A stretch of DNA of 64,000 nucleotides from contig OZ038422.1 in NCBI GenBank assembly GCA_964036155.1, positions 81,615,201 to 81,679,200 of the forward strand. Reading direction: 5' to 3'. The notes under the pieces were generated by a model. That model made no database searches and had not been told where the DNA came from. It saw only the letters and a list, made by a program, of their open reading frames with translations. Source of the stretch: Diploscapter coronatus (Eukaryota > Nematoda > Chromadorea > Rhabditida > Rhabditidae). A program made the position numbers and the translations under genes. Below are positions 32,613 through 44,000 of this stretch, piece after piece; the stretch's first letter is position 1; the number at the start of each line of letters is the position of its first letter.

Positions 32613-34925
32613 CGAGAATTTCAGTAGTAAAAATGCTGATTTTAGGTATTATGAGTGCCGAATCATTAGAGACATACATCGTGAAACATGGAGATATAGG
32701 GCTTAAGATTGCTGAAGGGCACGGAATAACATTCAAAGAACTTTCCGAGCTGAATCCTGATACAATTTGGGAAGAACTGACGCCGGAAACTTTTTTGAAA
32801 ATTCCACGTAAGGTTACGGTCATTTTATGCGACCCTCATTTGTCTCTCTTTTGTTAACAAATCTACCGTTGGACGTGGCCCCCTTTCCCGCTTACAAAAG
32901 ACGGGAAGAATTCCTTACTTAGCATTACTTTATTTTTTGATGATTTAAATGTTTTCAAAGGCTTTTCTTACTTGAATAAGGAACCCATGGGTGAAAATGA
33001 TAATGTATGACAGTTGGATTAGTAATGGAGCGCGTTTGCAGGCTTCCGCCTGACTAATGACGGCTAAACTTTGAAATAAGCTGCAAAATGTTGCAAGAAT
33101 CGTACAGACTTGAAATTTGCAAATATCCATTAGATCAATAGAAATAACATTAGGTGTGCACGAGTATGGATCTAATAATAAGAAGGCTATTGACAAAATA
33201 TCGAATCTCAAAATTTCAATGCCCAGTTTCGCGCCTATGTCGTGATTTTTGTGATTCGTCCCAATGGAGAAAATGTTCTCCATACTCAAATTGACTAAGA
33301 TCATTCATTAGATTTGATAAAAAATATGGATATTTCAAGTAAAAATCCTTTTCCAACTAACCCATACGGTCTTTTCTTCTGCTTCCTCCTCTAATCCAAA
33401 GTGGACGGTACTTGCGCTCTCTACATAAAAGCAATGGAATTCGGTTCAATATGAAAAAAGGCTTATCATTCATAATATCGTTTTCTTGAGCTTTCTATAT
33501 TCAGTGGATCAGAATTCTCTTATTTCGATAACTTTCTTCCTTCGAAAAATGACATATTAATTGGAAAAGAACCTTCTCATTAGCAGTTTTTGTCCTACGC
33601 TTTGGCCCATTCTTTAATTTCAATTCGATCAACTTCAATAACAAATTCTGTTTAGGTAGCACTTTTGAGAGTCCGAGGGGAGTATACAAAGTCGTCAAGA
33701 AACTTGGCAGTGGAACGTTCGGCTACGTTTATCTCGCTGATTACACGACTGCGGATGCCTCGAACTCTGAGCAGGTAGCCTTGAAGAAGATCGCTCTTCA
33801 CGAAATGAACGAAGAGGAGAAGGAGAAATGCAAGAAGGAGGCAGAACTGATGGAGAGAATCTCCAAATCGTCCACAAGTCCACATGTCATCAAGTACTTC
33901 GACTCGTTCATGATTGCTGGAATGGAATCACCAAGCCATGACAATCTATTTATCGCGATGGAGTACTGCTCTCTAGGAGATCTAAGCAGCAAAATCAAAG
34001 CGAATATCAGATCGGGAAAAGAGTTCGACCCGGAAATCGTCTACGACTACATCTATCAAATCGCGGATGGCATCAACGAGCTCCATGTCAAACACAAAAT
34101 CGCTCATCGCGACCTCAAACCTGCCAGCATCCTAATCACCTGGAAAAACGAAAAAGAAGTCCTCAAGATCTCCGATTTCGGTCTGGCAAAAGTGATCAAC
34201 TCCCTGGATAAGAGTCAGAGTCATTCGAGACCATATGGCAATTCGCTCTACATGTCTCCAGAGCAACAGACACTCACCCCGTGCCGATTCCCCGTTGTCG
34301 ATATCTGGGCGATCGGCATCATCTTCTACGAGTTGTGCATCGCCCCGAAGAGATTAGACGAGAATAAGATGAATGATATTCGGAAACAAGTCAAGAAGGA
34401 TGAACGAGTATATCTGCCAAGTCAATATTCCGCAGCGGTAAATTTTTACCTAATTTTGAACATAAAATCTGATCATTACTGCACCTTTCTTGCATCGTAT
34501 GATAAAAGTAGGAATAATCAAAGTCTCACTTGATGCCGTTACAAAAATCTATAACTTTGAAAAAATGCTAAAATAATTACATCTTTTAGGATACAATATG
34601 GCTGAATAAGATGATTGCCAAGGACCCATCCGAACGAATGAGTGCGGACCAGGTCTGCAAGGAAGCCGGAGGTAAGCCATTCTAATAAAAGAAACTACAA
34701 CGCGGTTTCTACTTAATTTTATTATAATTCGATAATAAATTTTTTAAATCTTCAAAAATTCTGTGAAAATTCTTGCCAAACCATTTCATGCAAAATTGGA
34801 CACTTCATTTTGCAGCTTTAATGATTTTATTAAACATTCATTAAAAATCGCTTTCGGGCTATGGCAAATTCTATAAAGCAAATGCGAAACGAGTACGTGG
34901 CGTTTCACAACAAAATCTTTGTTGA
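32613..34925 (+). repeat. Segmental duplication, copy 2 (LysM-kinase block)
   Basis: Direct duplicate of 9,212-11,690, offset by about 23.2-23.4 kb. Introns and flanks remain very similar, whereas the kinase exon carries clustered replacement changes after about residue 85. The block ends just before the hairpin at 34,900. Confidence 0.85.
32633..34844 (+). CDS. LysM-protein kinase fusion, copy 2 (one LysM, altered catalytic loop)
   Basis: Exons 32,633-32,807, 33,656-34,437, 34,590-34,671 and 34,816-34,844 splice in phase to 355 residues. One LysM remains (ETYIVKHGD, then PETFLKIP); the second module of copy 1 is missing. The kinase keeps GSGTFGYVYLA, VALKK, HRD, DFG and MSPEQ. However, the catalytic-loop Asn that normally helps bind metal is Ser (HRDLKPAS, about residue 216) and the activation segment reads GNSLYM instead of GTPLYM. 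Activity may therefore be weakened or lost; a pseudokinase role is possible. A five-residue insertion (IAGME) distinguishes the two kinases. No membrane span is seen. A candidate spliced-leader acceptor is at 32,623-32,624. Confidence 0.8.
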
Positions 34926-34934
34926 GAAACGCGC
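34900..34934. repeat. Short palindrome at the duplication breakpoint
   Basis: GCGTTTCACAACAAAATC faces TTTGTTGAGAAACGC. It lies where the two LysM-kinase blocks cease to match; the corresponding place in copy 1 (11,662-11,690) has an imperfect version (TTTTTCAACAAAATGTTG). Confidence 0.55.
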
Positions 34935-35306
34935 ATTTGGAAATTCGCCTTTGAGCCAGCCGGAAAATTTATTTTATCGACAATATAGCAAAATTTCATC
35001 GTGATTTTCTTTTAAATGGATTTTTTGATATCTTATCAGTAAAACAGACGACAGAAAATCTTTGCAGCAATGAAAAATTTTACTCTTATATGAATTAGTC
35101 TTTCAAAAAAATTCATCATATCAATATAATTTGATCATTGATAGGAAAAAATCCTCCCATAGCATTTGCAATTTCGATACATTCTATCATCCACGCATCA
35201 TAATGGCAAGTATATAAAATTATTAAATATTTTTAATATCAAACCGTTGATTCAAAATCACCATTTTGTCGAATGTCATTTGCAAAGTTGGCAGGGTTAG
35301 TTGATA

Positions 35307-36446
35307 CAATACCTGACAAAAGTTTGGAATATTCCAAAAAAGTTGGATAACTAGTGAAAGAATGGACGAATTGAATTGCCCTTTGGCATACCAATACCTC
35401 TGGCGATAAGCAATAATTATGTAGAAAAAATATGTAGATATCACGATTACAGTTAAAAACCGAACAACTTTACCATTTTCAAAGGGACAAAAGTTTGGAA
35501 TATTTTGCATAGTAGTTTTAAAAGATTTTCTATGCGGGTGATACCCGAAGGTATCGGGTCCAAAAATTTATCACGAGTTTCCATGGATATGTACTTGATA
35601 TGTGCCAAGTTTCATAATTATTGAATTCAAGATTATGGAATTATTAATTTTTTTCGGAGACCCTCCTTAACTATAGAAAATAGCAGTAATTGAGGTGTTG
35701 TCATCTGAAGACGTGGCGCCATGAGGCACTAGATCAAGTAATAGAGAAAAATGCTACAGAAATGAATTCCCTGATATTTTCTGAGTATCTTACCTTAATA
35801 TTTACTTCTCAATCGCCTCTTATCAGAAAGTTATGGATGGTTGAATAACATTTTTGCAAAATATCCCAATTTATATAGGAAAAGGGCTAATTTCAATCGA
35901 AAACTATTTCATCCTTCTGGCACTTTTCAGATAATTTTTATATCCTTATAAATTTCTAAGCTAAATAAGCAGAAAATATTAGACAATTTATTCCTTTAAC
36001 TCTTTTCTCGACTAATTCATCTGATGTCTCATGGCGCCACGTCTTCAGATGACAACACCTCAATTACTGTTATTTTCTATAGTTAAGGAGGGTCTCCGAA
36101 AAAAATTAATAATTCCATAATCTTGAATTCAATAATTATGAAACTTGGCACATATCAAGTACATATCCATGGAAACTCGTGATAAATTTTTGGACCCGAT
36201 ACCTTCGGGTATCACCCGCATAGAAAATCTTTTAAAACTACTATGCAAAATATTCCAAACTTTTGTCCCTTTGAAAATGGTAAAGTTGTTCGGTTTTTAA
36301 CTGTAATCGTGATATCTACATATTTTTTCTACATAATTATTGCTTATCGCCAGAGGTATTGGTATGCCAAAGGGCAATTCAATTCGTCCATTCTTTCACT
36401 AGTTATCCAACTTTTTCGGAATATTCCAAACTTTTGTCAGGTATTG
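35307..36446. mobile_element. Tc1-like fold-back element E (TA flanks)
   Basis: The element is 1,140 bp with about 420 bp near-perfect arms; the ends are CAATACCTGACAAAAGTTTG and its reverse complement, flanked by TA at 35,305-35,306 and 36,447-36,448. The kelch remnant near 4,930 provides a related empty site (GTTGATACATTAGTTAT). The 83- and 95-codon open frames in the two arms are mirror images of one non-coding sequence. No transposase. Confidence 0.85.
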
Positions 36447-38808
36447 TATATTAGTTATGTTTTCAGATCGGACGCGAATTTTATTCTACTGTAAGAAATT
36501 ATTGAAAGCTAAGATTTTGAAACGATTCGTAATAATTTAGTTTATTATCCAAATAATGGTAATCGTGAAGGAAGAATATGTTTGTTCAATTCATCTACCT
36601 CCTCAGTAGAAGAGATTGCAAAATTCCACAATTATTATGAGCCATATCGAGTAGCAACTACACAGAATAAAGTAAACTCTTATGCTCGTGATTTTGAATA
36701 GTTACTTAGGTTTCAGATTTTTGGAATTAACGGCGGAAATAAATCATTTGAAATATGTGACCTGAATACTCGACAAATTTCACGAGGTCTTATCAACAAA
36801 TCCATGAATGATCGATTCAAAGAATTTTACAGGTCCAGATCCTCCTGGATGGCGTCAATGGGCATCTATAGCTTATTTCAAAGATAAACTGTATTATTTG
36901 GGTGGATACGATACTTTTAAGAAGGAGTATACTAATCATGTTAATGTAAGAAGATCGAATGAAAGTCCATGAAATAATTTATTCAGGTTTTAATAGATGG
37001 ACAATGGCAAACAGGGCCTGCTTTTCCTCTTCCAATTAGTTGTGCTCAAACAATAAAATGCGATGAGATTTTATACGGTCACATTAAAGCATATTCATTA
37101 TTGTTATAATATGAATATTCAGTTATTGATGGAAGAAATAGCCGAAAGATATATCGATTATCAGACGATGGACAGGAATGGATTGAAATTGGAGAGCTTC
37201 CAGAAGAACGAGTTTCATTCGGAGTTGCATCGTTAAACGGAAAAATTTACATGACTGGAGGGCAGAAGTCATTAATTTTGTATGATAAGTAATGTATCAT
37301 TATATATTTAGTTATTCTAATGTATTCAAATCCTGTCTGTGTTTCGACCCCTCAGCTCCAGTTGATAGTCGAATTTCTCGAATAGCAGATATGAATTATG
37401 CAAGATACAATCATTCGTTCATTGTCGCTAACGAGAAATTGTATGCAATCGGAGGGTGAGTTGAGATTTTGCACATCTTTATACGAAATATTTGTTAACT
37501 TAGATTTCAAAAAGATTCCCGGGAAAATTTTTGTAATTCAATCGAGGAATACGATCCACAAACGGATAAATGGCTAGAAGTGGGACTTTTGAAAAAACCA
37601 TGCAATTCTTTGAAGATTGATCAAAGTAGTCAATCAAATAGGAGGGATAAAATTTTACTCTATCGTAATAAAAATATCCTGTTGTATTCTCGAAAATTAA
37701 TTTGGTATTTAGTGCCTTATAACAACGGCAAAATTATTGAAGGAAGAATTTGTCTATTTGATTCGCAGAATGTTTCTGTTGATTACATAGTTAAATTTAC
37801 TAATTTACGGCCATATGAAGTAACCGTCATAACAGATAAAGTAAATTATTTTATTTGGCATTGTCAATTTTGTAAATTTTAGATTTTTGCAATTAGTTTT
37901 AAGGAAAAATCGTTTGAAATTTTCGACTTGAATACTCGACAAATTTCAAGAGGTCTGCTCAACAAATCCATGAATGATCGATTCAAGGAATTTTACAGGT
38001 CCAGTTCCTTCTGAATGGCGTGAATATGCATCTGTCGCCTATTTCAAAGACAAGTTGTATTATTTGGGTGGAGAGGATCCTGAAAAGGAAGAAGATTCTG
38101 AAAGTGAAAAAAGGACAAATCGTGTTGATGTAAGAAGATCGAATGAAAGTCCATGAAATAATTTATTCAGCTTTTAATAGATGGAAAATGGCAAACAGGG
38201 CCTGCTTTTCCTCGTTCAATTAGTCATGTTCAAACAATAACATGCGATGGAATTTTATACGGTCACACTATAGTATATTCATTATTGTAATTATGGATAT
38301 TCAGTTATTGATGGATATACTAGTAAAAAGATATATCGATTATCAGACGATGGACAGGAATGGATTAAAATTGGAGAGCTTCCAGAAGAACGAGTTTCAT
38401 TCGGAGTTGCATCGTTAAATGGAAAAATTTACATAACTGGAGGATGGAGGTCGTTAATTTTATGTGATAAATAATGTATCATTATATATTTAGTTATCCT
38501 AATGCATTAAAATCTTGTCTGTGTTTCGATCCCTCAGCTCCAGTTGACAGTCGAATTTCTCGAACCGCTGATATGAATTATGCAAGAAAGGATCATTTGC
38601 TGGTTGTCGCCAATGGAAGATTATATGCAATCGGAGGGTGAGAAAATTTTCTAAAGAAACGATTATTAAAAATTTTAATTGCAGGTTTCAAAAACCTCTT
38701 TTCAAAGATTTTTGCGACTCCATTGAGAAATACGATCCAAGTAAAAATAAATGGAGTGTGGTTGGAAACTTGGGATGGGTATTTAAGCCTGGGTGTACTG
38801 TCGTTTGA
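36447..38808 (+). CDS. Kelch-repeat locus: two copies joined in frame
   Basis: Exons with 45-50 bp introns run through two successive copies. Copy one: 36,717-36,786, 36,833-36,945, 36,987-37,077, 37,123-37,288, 37,312-37,455, 37,504 onward; copy two begins inside that last exon (to 37,840) and continues 37,883-37,952, 37,999-38,129, 38,171-38,261, 38,305-38,470, 38,494-38,637, 38,684-38,808. Kelch signatures include LYYLGG, LYAIGG, SIEEYDPQTDKW and SIEKYDPSKNKW. Such repeats build beta-propeller interaction domains; no BTB or F-box is seen, and the 5' end before 36,717 is unclear. In copy two the donor at 38,471 reads ATAATG where copy one has GTAATG, so readthrough would hit a stop, suggesting the second half is mis-spliced or decaying. 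LysM-kinase 2 lies upstream on the same strand. Confidence 0.65.
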
Positions 38809-40324
38809 TGAGCAAGAGTACTTTGTAAGTTCCTATGTTAATTTATAATAGTACACTTAAACTGGAAATGTTCCTTGGAATAATTGATAAGTGATTTTAT
38901 GTAAATGAATAAGGTTTGTTTGATTTATTTTCGTTTTATTTGATCAAATTTACAAAAAGAGTATCTTGTGGTATTTATTCTCGATCATCCTTGAAATCTT
39001 GTTTACTAATCCTATGGATAATTTTGAATATTTTCGACGTTCATTGTAAGAACAATTTTCAAAACTTTCAGAAGATTTGAGTGTAAATTGTATTAGAAAT
39101 GATAAATAAATTTGTCTAAATAAAAATCTAACTTGAATTCTGCGTAGCATGTTGTCGAAGCTTGATGAACTTTCAATTCAAGACTCATAATCTATTTTCT
39201 ATTTCGTGCATATGTATTATTTACCTTTAAAAACAGCAATAAATTCAATAGTTTACTAGATCATCAATATATTTACGAGTAATAATTTTAACATATAATA
39301 ACGAAACCTTCGAATGGCACAAGCAATTGATGAAAATCAATTAGATTGAATAAATTCATGGATTAAAGTTATATCACAGCTGAGATTTGAAATACTTATT
39401 CTGAATAAAATATATTTTGATAAATAATAATTATTTGAAAATATTAGAAGTCTAAATAACTGAAGAGTAATGTCGAATTTTCATATCATTATTCCTACGC
39501 AAAGACGTGCATTTTGGTGAAGACAAGTGAAAGCCTTATTAAAGTCGTGTCTGAAGATTGATAATTTCCAAAATTTTATAATCATTGGCAGTACCTTAAT
39601 CTGCGAGTAGAACCTTATATTTTAGAGTCGAATAGTCCTATCATTATTACGCTTTCATATTATGTGAGGTTCGAAAATATTAACGATACAGAATAATTGA
39701 GAAGGTAGGATAGCACCGATTTACATAATAAAAATGTTGTAAAAGCTCAAAATCGTGAAGAATGCATCGAAAGATAACGCATTTTGAACTCTTATCTGTA
39801 TGAAAATACCGAGTTGAGGGCACAGGAATTATGAATTTCGAAAAGTAGGGGCAGGAACATAAAAGACTTGTCATTATTGAATGTTAATATAATGGCTATC
39901 TATGCAGGGATAAACTTATCCTAATCTACAGAAATCAAGATGAAACAACTAAACACGACATAATGAAAGAACCGGCGATTTTGGCAAACTATGAATGATT
40001 TGTCGTCTTCTAACTTATGAAATGGTTGCAACTATCTAGAAATTGTTTAATATCGTCCATAATTTCATCATTTTCATCTCATTATTCTTGTTATTTGACT
40101 TTTTATAATACGGACGATGATTAATGGCTACCAAATAAATGATCCAATTTGTGGTAAATTCGATAGGCAGTTTTGAAAATTGCGTTCCTAAAATCGATAA
40201 GAAAGATCTCCTTGAGATAGATGATATTTGGGCTGATTGAATGAACTGTGAATTATTGTTGATGGATGAATTGACTGAATTCATTCATCGACTTGCAATG
40301 GATCCGTGATTGACTTTGTATGGC
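38809..40324. other. Intergenic stretch between kelch and PDZ genes
   Basis: AT-rich with only short, motif-free open frames on both strands. It holds the 3' ends of the convergent kelch and multi-PDZ genes. No element ends or hairpins stand out. Confidence 0.5.
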
Positions 40325-41044
40325 CTAAGGCTGATTGCGAGGTCGACCGATTTGAAGGAATAGTCGTTCGCCACTCGCTTTCACGAATGTCACGGCGGAT
40401 AACTAAATTTTTAAAATAATATTAGTAAAAAACTGAAAATTGTCAAATTTTGAGAGGAAATAATGGTAGACGTTTTACCTCTCGAATATTACTCACTATT
40501 TCAACATTTTGATGATACATTTTCAAATGATAGAAACTATAGAACTATGTATTTTTAATTTCGATGTAATGAAAGGATTTTTTTTACAAAGATAAAATTT
40601 GTCGTGACATATTTTTGATAATCATGTTTTGTTAGACTGACATTCATCATTCCAGCATTTTGGTGATTTTAGTCATTTGTAAAGGAAATTTGCTTGAGAT
40701 TCCAACTCTACCTGATCAGTGACGGGCAGCCCGTTGACAGCCAAAATCCTGTCGCCGACTTTCAGCTTTTCGGCCGCGGTGGATCCAGGCTGGAGAGAAG
40801 TGACGAGAATTCCCCGCGTTCTCTTCCCTATGCCCATTCCCAATTGTTGATCGGGAACCTTGAAATGCGAAATAAAGCGTTATTCTGACAGAATATGTCT
40901 GCTTACCTTTTTCAATTCAACCAGGAGTGTCTCACTGCCCTCCTCCTTCAAATCGTGCAGAATCTCCACGATCAGGCCCTGTTGAGAGGCTATCGACATT
41001 TTCTCTGATGGCGGATGATGGCTCATCGCTTGCTTACTGTCTTT
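40325..41044 (-). other. mpz-1: PDZ domain 9 of the window and C-terminus
   Basis: Exons 40,907-41,044, 40,712-40,858 and 40,325-40,402. [60 protein letters not shown], then 12 residues to the stop. The loop is LGMGIG, divergent from GLGF. The acceptor at 40,859 is TTTCAAG. Confidence 0.85.
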
Positions 41045-44000
41045 CTGAAATATTTTTGATGAAAAAAAGAAACTCGATCAAATGATCTTTCAAAAATAAG
41101 ATTTATATAGAAAATGATCATTGCACACTCTCATGCTCATTAGCGAAGAACGCTTTCCTGTACTTTGATTCCAAGGTGTTAGAAAGCGTGGCTAAAACGC
41201 TATACCATGTCGATTTCATTTTTAATTTTGAAACATTTCGTGTCTACCCCTTCTCTTGTTTGTGATTACGAATAATTCTGTAGCATTCTGAACATATTCG
41301 CGCCTCTGCCTCTCTCCGTTAACGAACATGATCGAGTGCATTTTGGACTATATCTTCTTTATTTTTCCTAGTAATATTGTTATTTTCCGAAGATGTGTTG
41401 TAATTGTATAAGAATCATTCATGGCTCATAGAAAAAGACACCACCTTTTCTAAGAAATAGTATAAGGGAAAGAACAAAAGATAGGCAAAAGTGGTGTCTT
41501 TTTCTAGGAGCCATCATTCATTGCTCATTGGGAAATTTGTAATATGATCATAAAACTCTCACCTTAATCGCAGGCGGTAGCGCAGTTTGTGTGACGGACA
41601 CCTTGTGTTGCTGACTTTTGTCATCGACGGACATGGTGCTTGGCTCCTCCTGGACAGGCGACAATCCATCCTGCGGACTGGTGGTCGAGTCCGCGCCCGT
41701 CCTGCCGGTCCCTCCCGCTGTGGTCTCCCCACTGGGCGAGGTGTGCGTGATCAGCGGTCGATGGGGCATCTGAATTCCCGAACGGTGATTGGTTGTGTCT
41801 CCTCCCGCTGCAGATGCAGATGCGGAGGCAGAGGCAGTTGCAGATGAGGTCGAGGCAGCAGGCTTCGAAGCATCGTCGGTCTAAGAGTGCACTTCATGCA
41901 AATCGAGAAACCAGAAAAGCTATCGAGCAAAATCGTATAATTGTAAAACATAGTTCTAAACAATGCGGCCATAGATCTCTCACCAAACTAAAGATGTGTA
42001 TTTCAAAAGCGATCTACTATCTCATTTCATAGCTTATCGGCATGTGTCGGCCCGCATTTTTAGAAGCTGATCTTCGAAATTAAAAGTTTCTAACTTCAAA
42101 ATAATTTTCAAAAATAATCGTCATTCCAAAAATCTATGGCAAAAGTTGTGCAAAATCAAAAATTGAAATGATTTCTACTTGAATGATCGAAATCAAAGAG
42201 AACTACTCTATGCATGTTTCGGCCTAGCAAAATGCTCATTCAGCTTACCCTGGGTGTGGTTGCGCTCGCCTTTTCCAGCGCTTCTCGAGCTGCCTGAACC
42301 CGTGTCGTTGTTTCTGCTATTTTCCATCGACCAACCTAAAGTTATTGGATGCAAATTTCATGAATAATCGCTTTTTTCTACCTTCAAACAGACTTTTCCA
42401 ACGCAAGTTTTGAGCATAGCTGCAACGTCTTCTTGCATCGAATTTGCTACGTTTTGACCGTTAACAGCGAGGATCTAAACTTCACGGTTTTAGAAGACAG
42501 ATTTTCCTAAAGAGTTTTATTTGAAAATCTCGAGTAATCAATCTGTGACATTGAAAATAGGGTAAATCAAGTTTGATAATCTTGGAGATTGAATTGCAAA
42601 CGGGGAACCAGGGATGTACGAACTCAACTCGCTTGAAAGTTCAAAGTAGAGTTTGAGTTGAACTTTTGAGCTCTGTACATCCCGGAAGTAGGAGGGTTTT
42701 TTTTATAATTATTTTCGTCAAGATCCCTTCTTTCAACACAAAAAAGAGAAAATGAATAGTTTTGCATCTCGGAATCACCAAACTAAACGAATTCAACAAT
42801 ATGTAATGCCAAGTAACGTGATCCCCTTTCTTGCATTATTCTGGTGCTTTGATATTTTCTCATTTTTCCAAATTTCATACCTGATCTCCGGTAGCCAACC
42901 GTCCGTCGGCCTCAGCCGCTCCTCCCTTCACGATTTCGCTCACATAAACCCCAGGTTCATTTTTACGACCCACTAAAATTAATCTTCGTCTTTCTAAAAC
43001 CCTGCAGACAATTGCTTACCGATGGAAAGCCCCAAACCCCTTCCTGGTTTTTTATGCAATTCGATCTCGAAAATGTTATAGATTTGGGCTGGGTCTAATA
43101 GGGACATTTGAAGGTTTACATCTCGGTAAATTAGTAGCCGAACCTAAACATTTTTTAAATGAAATGTTTGGAATAAAATTTTATCACTACTTACTTTCGG
43201 AGGTGTCCGCCTCAACGCTGCAATAGCTGTATCGTGAGGAACACCCCGTAACGAAGTGCCATTCACCTAAAATTGCAAACCTCAGGTATTGCTAGAAATT
43301 GGGCGGTTGAACCGAAATAAACAACTCTTTTTTGATATGCAAAATTAGGTATTTGCTTGTAGCCAAATTGATATTTCGATGCATATTTCAAAATTATGCA
43401 ATGAGCATCTTACATTATCTATTTTGTTCAATTGATCTATCCTAGATTATAAACAAAAAAGAATTCAAATGTTACCTCCAGAACCTGATCTCCCGGCTGT
43501 AGTCGACCATCTTTAGCTGCAGCTCCATCGGGGTAAATCTCGTGAATCACTACAGTACCCAGTACAGTATCAGAGCCGCCAACTATTGATAGACCGAGAC
43601 CTTTGCCTTCCTGAAAAAACAGAATAATACATATTTTATTTGAAGAAAAAAGACAATTCCGCTTCTACATTAGGGCTTCAAGTGTTCGACACTGATTCAG
43701 TATCAGTGTCATGAGAGTTATAAATTTTAAGCCCCGTTCTACCTGAATGATGTGCCAAAAATATTGTCGGTTTAAATTTTACTTCATGCTTACAAGACAT
43801 GTTTTTCCTCAAAGTAAAATGTGAGTTTATCGAAATTCATGTGGACATTGAAAGTTTATGGTATTATCATCCAATTTGGATGTTATTTGGGCTATTCGTT
43901 TCCAAATTCACGCAAATTTTGTTGCATCTCGAATGTTTTTATTTAAAGATATTTTTGATGAATTTTATCATTCATTTTTCTTTTGAATTTCCTTTTAGCA

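Noticed and set aside
36833..36833. Apparent shared frameshift (TTTTACAGG) in both plus-strand kelch copies
   Set aside because: Splicing a 46 bp intron (36,787-36,832, and 37,953-37,998) from GAG|GTCT to TTTACAG|GTCC restores the frame, so it is better explained as an intron.
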